From positions 1 through 24,042 of the forward strand of contig JAPUJS010000065.1 in assembly GCA_027296045.1 (NCBI GenBank): 24,042 bases of DNA, in the 5' to 3' direction. Position numbers and translations under genes: made by a program. Every line of letters starts with the position of its first letter. Within the stretch, counting starts at the first letter, position 1. The notes beneath the pieces were generated by a model. That model searched no databases, had not been told where the DNA came from, and saw only the letters and a program-made list of their open reading frames with translations. The stretch is from a bacterium (GTDB lineage: Bacteria > Latescibacterota > UBA2968). Positions 18,453 through 24,042 of this stretch are shown here, one piece after another.

Positions 18453-20837
18453 ATGGATTTTTTAAAAACACACCTCCGCCTCATCCTCATCGCAACATGC
18501 CTGCTCGGGCTGGTCGGGCTTGGCGGTTTTTACCTGGGTCGGTCTGGCCAACAACAGCATTCCGACCCAACCGCTTCGGGAACCGCTCATGCTGCCCATA
18601 AGGATTCCCATCTGAAAAATGCCGACGGAACGTGGAAATACACCAACCAACTCATCAAAGAATCCAGCCCCTATCTCCTCTTGCATGCGCACAACCCCGT
18701 AGACTGGAACCCCTGGAACCAGGCCGCACTGGATCGGGCAAAAGCGGAAAACAAACCCATCTTTCTTTCCGTGGGGTATTCCACCTGTTACTGGTGCCAT
18801 GTGATGGAACGAAAGGTTTTCTCGGATCCCGATATTGCTGCTTTAATGAACCAGTGGTTTGTCAACATCAAGGTGGATCGAGAAGAAAGGCCGGACCTCG
18901 ACGAAATCTATATGACGGCCACCCAACTCATCACGGGCCACGGCGGTTGGCCCAATTCGGTATTCTTGACCCCCGACCTCAGGCCCTTTTTTGCAGGCAC
19001 CTACTTTCCCCCCGAAGACATGCAGGGCCGACCTGGCTTTCCCCGCGTCCTTCAGGCCATTCACACGGCCTGGCAAGAAAGGCGTTCGGATTTGGAAACC
19101 CAGGCCGACCAACTGGCCAAGATGATCCAAAAAATCCAGGGAAATCCCTCGGAAAAGGCAACAGACCTGTCCTGGGAGTTAATCCAGGCTGCACTGGACC
19201 ACCTCACCTCGCGCTATGATTCTGAAAACGGCGGGTTCAGCAAAGCCCCCAAATTTCCTCCCGACCACGCCCTGATGTTGCTGCTCGCAGAATACCGGCG
19301 AACGGGAGACCTCGAATTGCTCCAACGGGTCACCCACACGCTGAACAAAATGGCTGAGGGAGGCATCCGCGATCATTTGGGAGGCGGCTTTCACCGATAT
19401 GCGACCGATGCCCGCTGGCTGGTGCCCCATTTTGAAAAAATGCTCTACAATCAAGCCCAGTTGGCCGATGTCTACTTAGAAGCATTTGAGATTACAAAAA
19501 CCCAACGCTATCGAGAAGTTGTAGAAGAAATTTTTCAGTATGTGGCAAGGGAAATGACCCACCCGCAAGGCCCCTTCTATTCTGCCCTGGATGCAGAAAC
19601 CCATGCCGAAGAAGGGGCCTATTATGTCTGGACGGAGGGAGACATTCGGCATCATCTGGGTGCAGATGCCGACCTTTTTTTCTCTGCCTACACCCTGGCG
19701 CCCATGCCCGAAGGGGAAGGACAGGTTCTTCACCTTGCTCCAGATCCCCCTTCCATTTCTGTCCAAGACCGACTCCCTGAATGGAAAGAGAAACTTCTCC
19801 ACACCCGTGAGCAACGCGAAAAACCCTTCTTGGACGACAAGATTATCGTGGCCTGGAATGGCCTGATGATCGGTGCACTTGCAAAAGGTGCCCAAATCCT
19901 GGACAACCCCAACTACTTGAATGCCGCCCAGCTTGCTGCCGATTTCCTTTTAAAATACCTGGTGGATCAGCAGGGCAATCTAAAGCGGATCTATCGACTC
20001 GGGCAGGCCAGACAAGAGGGCTACCAGGAAGATTATGCCTTCCTCACCCACGGATTGCTGCGCCTCTATCAAGCTTCGCACAACCCCTACTATCTCGAGC
20101 AATCACAGAAACTCACCGCTCGAATGCAAGCGCTTTTTTCCGATCCCGGTCAAGGTGGATTCTTTTTTTCCACGCCCAACCAGGATCTGATTGCGCGCAG
20201 CAAAAGCCCGCACGACTCTGCTATTCCATCCGGAAACGCTGTCGCAATCCACGCCCTGTTAACCTTGTTTGAAACAACCGGCAGCGCCGATTATCTCCAA
20301 CAGGCCCGAGAAACCCTTCGTGCCTTCTCCACACCTGCCCAGAACACCCCCGGCGCCTTTCTGCATCTCATCCACGGCGCCCAACGATATCTGGAGCACC
20401 ACTCCATTCATGCCCAACAGCTTGCCGAACAGCCCCGGCATCCGGTTGTAGAAACGAAGCTCACAATCTCTTCGGTTTCCCAAACCGCCCTCGAAGCCAC
20501 CCTCCACTTGACCATCCAGAAAGGCTGGCACATCAACGCCAACCCTGCATCGGAGGAACTTCTCATACCAACCTCTTTAACCCTCACCGATTCCACCGGT
20601 GTCGCACTTTCGTCCATTCAATACCCTGCTCCACAGCATCTACAATTCGACTACGCGGACACCCCCCTTGGTGTGTATGTGGGTGCTGTTGCAATTCCAT
20701 TTACATTGGCCTCTTCCACCCGGTCCTTGCCCGATACCCTTGTTCTGGAACTGACCTATCAGCCCTGCGATGACGCCAGGTGTCTGCCGCCAATCACCAC
20801 ATCCATCCCTGTCGACCTTTCTGGAAGGCGACCATGA
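18453..20837 (+). CDS. Membrane-anchored DUF255 (YyaL-like) protein fused to a DsbD-alpha-like domain
   Basis: This 794-residue protein starts with an uncleaved-type signal anchor (about 8-28). Residues about 62-225 are the DUF255 thioredoxin-like domain (LLLHAHNPVDWNPW; a CxxC pair C112-C115 in STCYWCHVM; REERPDLDEIY; TGHGGWPNSVFLTPD). Residues about 230-640 form the alpha/alpha-barrel part typical of YyaL/SPATA20 proteins. Residues about 665-790 look like the N-terminal alpha domain of DsbD, ending in YQPCDDARCLPP, whose two cysteines (C772, C777) match the redox pair of DsbD-alpha. An exported thiol-redox or protein-repair role is likely. ATG 18453 follows GGAGAAA. The TGA overlaps the ATG of the arsenate reductase by three bases (ATGA), so the two are translationally coupled. 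Confidence 0.9.
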   Translation: MDFLKTHLRLILIATCLLGLVGLGGFYLGRSGQQQHSDPTASGTAHAAHKDSHLKNADGTWKYTNQLIKESSPYLLLHAHNPVDWNPWNQAALDRAKAENKPIFLSVGYSTCYWCHVMERKVFSDPDIAALMNQWFVNIKVDREERPDLDEIYMTATQLITGHGGWPNSVFLTPDLRPFFAGTYFPPEDMQGRPGFPRVLQAIHTAWQERRSDLETQADQLAKMIQKIQGNPSEKATDLSWELIQAALDHLTSRYDSENGGFSKAPKFPPDHALMLLLAEYRRTGDLELLQRVTHTLNKMAEGGIRDHLGGGFHRYATDARWLVPHFEKMLYNQAQLADVYLEAFEITKTQRYREVVEEIFQYVAREMTHPQGPFYSALDAETHAEEGAYYVWTEGDIRHHLGADADLFFSAYTLAPMPEGEGQVLHLAPDPPSISVQDRLPEWKEKLLHTREQREKPFLDDKIIVAWNGLMIGALAKGAQILDNPNYLNAAQLAADFLLKYLVDQQGNLKRIYRLGQARQEGYQEDYAFLTHGLLRLYQASHNPYYLEQSQKLTARMQALFSDPGQGGFFFSTPNQDLIARSKSPHDSAIPSGNAVAIHALLTLFETTGSADYLQQARETLRAFSTPAQNTPGAFLHLIHGAQRYLEHHSIHAQQLAEQPRHPVVETKLTISSVSQTALEATLHLTIQKGWHINANPASEELLIPTSLTLTDSTGVALSSIQYPAPQHLQFDYADTPLGVYVGAVAIPFTLASSTRSLPDTLVLELTYQPCDDARCLPPITTSIPVDLSGRRP

Positions 20838-21244
20838 AACAGGTCTTAATTTTGTGTACTGCTAACTCCTGTCGAAGTCAAATGGCCGAGGGATTTCTAA
20901 ATGCCCTGGGGGAAAATCGCTTTCAGGTTTTCAGTGCAGGCACACATCCCTCAGCAGTAAACCCCCTGGCCATCCAGGCAATGGCAGAAACAAACATCGA
21001 CATTTCCGGACATTCGTCCGATGGAATCGATGCCTACGCCAAGCATTCTTTTGACGACGTGATTAGCGTCTGCGACCGGGGAAAATGTCCCGTGTTTCCG
21101 GCAAAAACCCAGATGATTCACTGGAGCTTTGATGACCCTGCCGAGGCACAGGGCACCGAAGCCGAACAGATGCTTGTATTCAGGCGGGTCCGAGACAAGA
21201 TTCGATCCAAAATCGAATCCTATATCAAAAATCATACCGAGTAG
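20834..21244 (+). CDS. arsC: ArsC-type arsenate reductase (low-MW phosphatase fold)
   Basis: This 136-residue protein has the phosphatase-fold P-loop C8-x5-R14 (CTANSCRSQMAEG) and the second cysteine pair C80 and C85 in SVCDRGKCP, the same plan as the thioredoxin-linked arsenate reductase of plasmid pI258 (Cys10, Cys82, Cys89). This supports reduction of arsenate to arsenite with thioredoxin-type recycling rather than a tyrosine phosphatase role. The frame is open back to 20780, but ATG 20834 gives the family N-terminus (MKQVLILCTANSC) and overlaps the upstream stop as ATGA. A putative arsenite methyltransferase lies convergent, just beyond a shared terminator. No arsR-like regulator or arsenite pump is visible. 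Confidence 0.9.
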   Translation: MKQVLILCTANSCRSQMAEGFLNALGENRFQVFSAGTHPSAVNPLAIQAMAETNIDISGHSSDGIDAYAKHSFDDVISVCDRGKCPVFPAKTQMIHWSFDDPAEAQGTEAEQMLVFRRVRDKIRSKIESYIKNHTE

Positions 21245-21261
21245 AAACCTGACCAAACAAA

Positions 21262-21303
21262 AAAACGGGGGCTGAGTAAAAAAAATCAGCTCCCGTTTTC
21301 TTT
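21262..21303. terminator. Bidirectional terminator between arsC and the methyltransferase
   Basis: AAAACGGGGGCTGA (21262-21275) and TCAGCTCCCGTTTT (21286-21299) pair with one G-U wobble around a ten-base loop. The arms end in T-runs in both directions (TTTT on plus, TTTTTTTGTTTG on minus). It serves both convergent genes. Confidence 0.85.
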
Positions 21304-21315
21304 GAGGATTCTACT

Positions 21316-22287
21316 TCAACAGCATCCGCCGCCGCCATAGTGGTAGGTCGAGTCGGTCACAAAAATATCGTCTCGCTCCAGGTCGGCAAACCATCCAGCA
21401 GTCTTGTCGCACACAGCCAGAGGAACGTCAGGCATCACCACATGCCCTTTTCCATCGTCCCAATATTCCTCATCCCCGGTGTAAAACACCGTTCGCCCCG
21501 TAAATACACACGGACCGTCCGAAGGAACCGGATCGTTAAAGGCAGCTATTTCGACGGTTTCGAGCAAAATATCATCTTCCAGATCATATCGACGGGCATC
21601 CAGCACCCGGTAGGGACGCCGAGCCCGAATCTCGACCGTCCCAAATCCAACCCCCGTTACAAAGCCCACATATTCGTCCAGAGGAACTGCGCCGGAAAGA
21701 CACATAGCACGCAACCGTTCATCTTGCCGCAAAAACTCGGGAATGGGCTGATCACATACAGGATCGGAGATCACCAGGGCTCCTCCAGGTCGCAACACCC
21801 GGCGGGTTTCCGACAGGGCCTGCCGCAAATCGTCTGCCACAAAAATATTGAACAGACAGTTCTGTGCCGCCAGGTCAACCGAACCATCCGGAACCGGCAA
21901 ATCCAGGGCATCGCCCTCCAGGAGGGTCACAAAATCCGGTTCAAACCAGGGATTGAGTTCGGCCGCAATTTCAAAGTTCTCCCTCGCCTTTTCCAGCATC
22001 TCGGGCACGCTGTCCACGGCAATCACCGAACCCGGCCGACGCGTAAAATAGGCAAATTGCAACGCCTCCATCCCACCGCCCACCCCCACATAGGCAACCG
22101 TCGAATCGGGCTTCAAGTCGCGAAGGTGCACCGTTGTGCCACAACCATAATTCATTTCCAACATTTCTTTCGGAATTTCCAGACCAGGAAGCGCATACGG
22201 CATACTGGATGTACAGCAGAGTGCCTCCTGTGGCTCCAAAGCGGCTTCCCGATACAGACTGCGGGTGGCCTCCAGATAGGAATTCAT
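21316..22287 (-). CDS. arsM: ArsM-like arsenite S-adenosylmethionine methyltransferase
   Basis: This 323-residue protein is a class I SAM-dependent methyltransferase with glycine-rich motif I YVGVGGGMEA (66-75), an acidic ribose-binding residue in VIAVDSVPEML, and motifs VDLAAQNCLFN and LRPGGALVISDP. The N-terminal LCCTSSMPYALPGLEIP and MNYGCGTTVHL recall the ArsM subgroup linked to arsenosugar synthesis. C24, C25 and C49 are candidate arsenite ligands, and the protein ends in GGGGCC (C322, C323). It would methylate arsenite. Subgroup recognition is from memory; the convergent arsenate reductase supports it. ATG 22287 has GGAGG four bases upstream. It lies 41 bases after the phosphoglucose isomerase gene on the same strand. 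An arsS-type radical SAM partner is not in the window. Confidence 0.78.
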   Translation of the reverse strand: MNSYLEATRSLYREAALEPQEALCCTSSMPYALPGLEIPKEMLEMNYGCGTTVHLRDLKPDSTVAYVGVGGGMEALQFAYFTRRPGSVIAVDSVPEMLEKARENFEIAAELNPWFEPDFVTLLEGDALDLPVPDGSVDLAAQNCLFNIFVADDLRQALSETRRVLRPGGALVISDPVCDQPIPEFLRQDERLRAMCLSGAVPLDEYVGFVTGVGFGTVEIRARRPYRVLDARRYDLEDDILLETVEIAAFNDPVPSDGPCVFTGRTVFYTGDEEYWDDGKGHVVMPDVPLAVCDKTAGWFADLERDDIFVTDSTYHYGGGGCC

Positions 22288-22328
22288 AAAACCTCCAAAA
22301 TTTCATCCCCGGTGAACAGTCCAACTCT

Positions 22329-24017
22329 CTACAGAATTTCCCGTACAAGTTCAAGAAGCTTGTCCAAATTGGCCCCCCCCAGATGAACCCGAATCGCCCG
22401 CCGTCCGTTGCTGGATAAGGCTTTGGCATCGCCCAGGGCCTGGGCGGCTTTCATAATTCCAAAAGAAAGGTTCTTACCCGGAATCTGAAAATCGTCGGGG
22501 TCATCTGCGGTAATCTGCAGAAAAACCCCGTTGTTGGCACCCCCTTTGTGCAACTGTCCGGTCGAATGCAAAAACCGGGGGCCAAAACCCACTGTTGTGG
22601 CCACCCCAAGCGCATCTCGGAGATAGGTTCGCAATTCCTGAAGTTGACCCTGGGCCTCGTCGTTCCTATCCAGATAGGCACACAAAGCCACATAATCGGA
22701 TGTCGAAACACGCCCAAAGTGTGCTTTCAAAAGCCTTCCCAGATCCCCTCCGGAACCCAAAGCCCGGGCATTGTCCGCATCGGCAAAAACCTGTATTTCA
22801 CCCGACACCAACACGGGCTCTGCTTCGGGCAATTTCCCCTTTGCCTCATATTCGGCAGTCAGATTCGTCGTAAAATCTTTGCTTTCCTGCACATTGGGCT
22901 GGTCAAATGGGTTGATCCCCAAAATAGAACCGGCAACAACTGTTGCAACCTCCCATCTGAAAAACTCAGCGCCAATAGAAAGAACGTCCGGTACGTCAAT
23001 CTGCACCACTGGATACCCAGCGGCTTTCAGGGCATCCACCCCACGGTCCTGTTCTGGATCTGCCTTGTCTTGCAGCCGGACATACACAAACACCCGGTCC
23101 TCTCCGTAGCCTTCCGGCTCGCAAAGAGGCTCATTTTCAACCGGAACCAACCCCTTGCCCTCTTTTCCGGTGCTTTCCGCCACCAGCTGCTCCAGCCATG
23201 CACCCAAATCCCAAAACGGAGGGGATGCAACAAGCGTCACCTTATCCCGTCCGGCCTCTGCAAGCGTTCCCAGAATCGCCCCAAGTGCGACACCCGGATT
23301 TTCGTCTCGATCTTTCCCACACCTCAACACCATATCTTTCGCCCGCCCCAGGACTTCTCGGATGTCCACCCCCATCAAAGCGCCCGGTACCATCCCAAAA
23401 TGTGAAAGCGCCGAAAACCGCCCTCCAATCTCAGGCATTCCCTCAAAAATGCGCCGAAATTCATGGGCCTCGGCAAACGCCTGGAGCGCAGAACCCGGAT
23501 CGGTAATCGCCACAAATCGGTCCCCTGGTGCCCTGCCCAATACACGCTGAATCTCGTCCCAGAAGTAGGCCAGAAACGCATAGGGCTCGGCCGTCGTACC
23601 CGATTTACTGGCCACAACACAGAGTGTTTTTCCCAAATTCACCCGGTCTCGAAACCGTTTCACCTGGCTGGGCACCGTCGAATCCAGGACATGCAGTTCG
23701 GGAAACCCGGACACCTTTCCAAAGGTCATCCGGAACACTTCTGGACAAAGACTGCTGCCACCCATGCCCAGAAGCAACACATCTTCGATCCCTGCCTCGG
23801 CCACCTCTTGTGCAAATTCCTCAAGCCCGTCTACACAAGCCAGCATCGGATCTACAATATCCAACCAACCCAGCCAATCGGCTTCGTCGGCACCGGACCA
23901 GAGCCCAGGATCGCGCTGCCAAAGACGCCGGACCTTTTCATCCCAGCCTCTCAGCGTCTCCTCAACCTGCGCTTCATATTCTCCCAATGTCCAGCTTGTA
24001 TCCAGAACCCCGGCCAC
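22329..24017 (-). CDS. pgi: Glucose-6-phosphate isomerase (Tal-Pgi type isomerase part)
   Basis: This 562-residue SIS-fold isomerase interconverts glucose 6-phosphate and fructose 6-phosphate. It shows LLLGMGGSSLCPEVF, the phosphate loop SKSGTTAEP, the PGI signature region GGRFSALSHFGMVPGALMGVD, ESTGKEGKGLVPV with a catalytic-type glutamate, and GINPFDQPNVQESK carrying the active lysine. The sequence type, including RLWQRDPGLW near the start, is that found as the second half of bifunctional transaldolase-phosphoglucose isomerases. GTG 24017 has GGAAAGGA seven bases upstream, and a TAG in another frame at 24034-24036 could end a preceding gene, so a separate pgi is likely. However, the same frame stays open to the window edge (24042), so a fusion with an upstream transaldolase is not excluded. 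Confidence 0.88.
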   Translation of the reverse strand: MAGVLDTSWTLGEYEAQVEETLRGWDEKVRRLWQRDPGLWSGADEADWLGWLDIVDPMLACVDGLEEFAQEVAEAGIEDVLLLGMGGSSLCPEVFRMTFGKVSGFPELHVLDSTVPSQVKRFRDRVNLGKTLCVVASKSGTTAEPYAFLAYFWDEIQRVLGRAPGDRFVAITDPGSALQAFAEAHEFRRIFEGMPEIGGRFSALSHFGMVPGALMGVDIREVLGRAKDMVLRCGKDRDENPGVALGAILGTLAEAGRDKVTLVASPPFWDLGAWLEQLVAESTGKEGKGLVPVENEPLCEPEGYGEDRVFVYVRLQDKADPEQDRGVDALKAAGYPVVQIDVPDVLSIGAEFFRWEVATVVAGSILGINPFDQPNVQESKDFTTNLTAEYEAKGKLPEAEPVLVSGEIQVFADADNARALGSGGDLGRLLKAHFGRVSTSDYVALCAYLDRNDEAQGQLQELRTYLRDALGVATTVGFGPRFLHSTGQLHKGGANNGVFLQITADDPDDFQIPGKNLSFGIMKAAQALGDAKALSSNGRRAIRVHLGGANLDKLLELVREIL

Positions 24018-24042
24018 AAAAATGTCCTTTCCGCTAGCCCTT

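Overview
The window reads as chromosomal DNA of an uncultured, probably Gram-negative bacterium. The evidence is Shine-Dalgarno-led genes, sigma70-like promoters, a DsbD-like periplasmic module and secreted or membrane-anchored proteins. The very large DUF6785-type membrane protein, the DMGDH-type FAD enzyme and the many orphan receiver proteins would fit Latescibacterota, Poribacteria or a related FCB/PVC-side lineage. That placement is inference from remembered family distributions and is held with low confidence. No insertion sequence, phage gene, integrase or CRISPR array was seen.

Layout. 1-3250: a signalling block with a single-domain receiver, a stand-alone AraC-type HTH protein and a GAF/histidine kinase/receiver hybrid, each with promoter or terminator signals. 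3350-6410: a dimethylglycine/sarcosine dehydrogenase-like flavoenzyme followed by two broken genes, a homocysteine S-methyltransferase remnant and an M81/MlrC peptidase remnant. 6537-8911: a DUF6785 membrane protein, a DUF4926-like remnant and a UUCG terminator. 9273-10289: a receiver with two tandem PilZ (c-di-GMP) domains. 10586-10773: tRNA-Arg(CCU) on the minus strand with promoter and terminator. 10794-11156: a degenerate receiver. 11160-16684: a compact minus-strand operon read from a strong promoter: secreted LRV-repeat protein, degenerate receiver with a basic tail, FAD/Fe-S D-2-hydroxyacid dehydrogenase-like enzyme, acylphosphatase and adenine phosphoribosyltransferase. 16736-16985: an Hpt phosphotransfer pseudogene. 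17065-18303: a DegT/DnrJ/EryC1/StrS aminotransferase. 18453-21244: a membrane-anchored DUF255 (YyaL-like) protein fused to a DsbD-alpha-like domain, overlapping an ArsC-type arsenate reductase. 21316-24017: an arsenite methyltransferase-like gene (convergent, sharing a bidirectional terminator) and a phosphoglucose isomerase.

How the genes may work together. Two-component parts are over-represented: two intact receiver-only or receiver-output proteins, one hybrid kinase, two receivers that have lost the phospho-Asp and the conserved Lys, and a dead Hpt. Arsenic chemistry is the second theme: arsenate reductase and a putative ArsM meet tail to tail, and the reductase is translationally coupled to a thioredoxin-fold/DsbD-like thiol protein. 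The third theme is one-carbon and methylamine catabolism at the flavoenzyme, whose former partner genes have decayed. I did not find one obvious new defence-like or mobile system. The most unusual items are the DUF255-DsbD-alpha fusion coupled to ArsC, the pair of pseudo-receivers, the double PilZ response regulator, and a promoter shape shared by the tRNA and the LRV operon.
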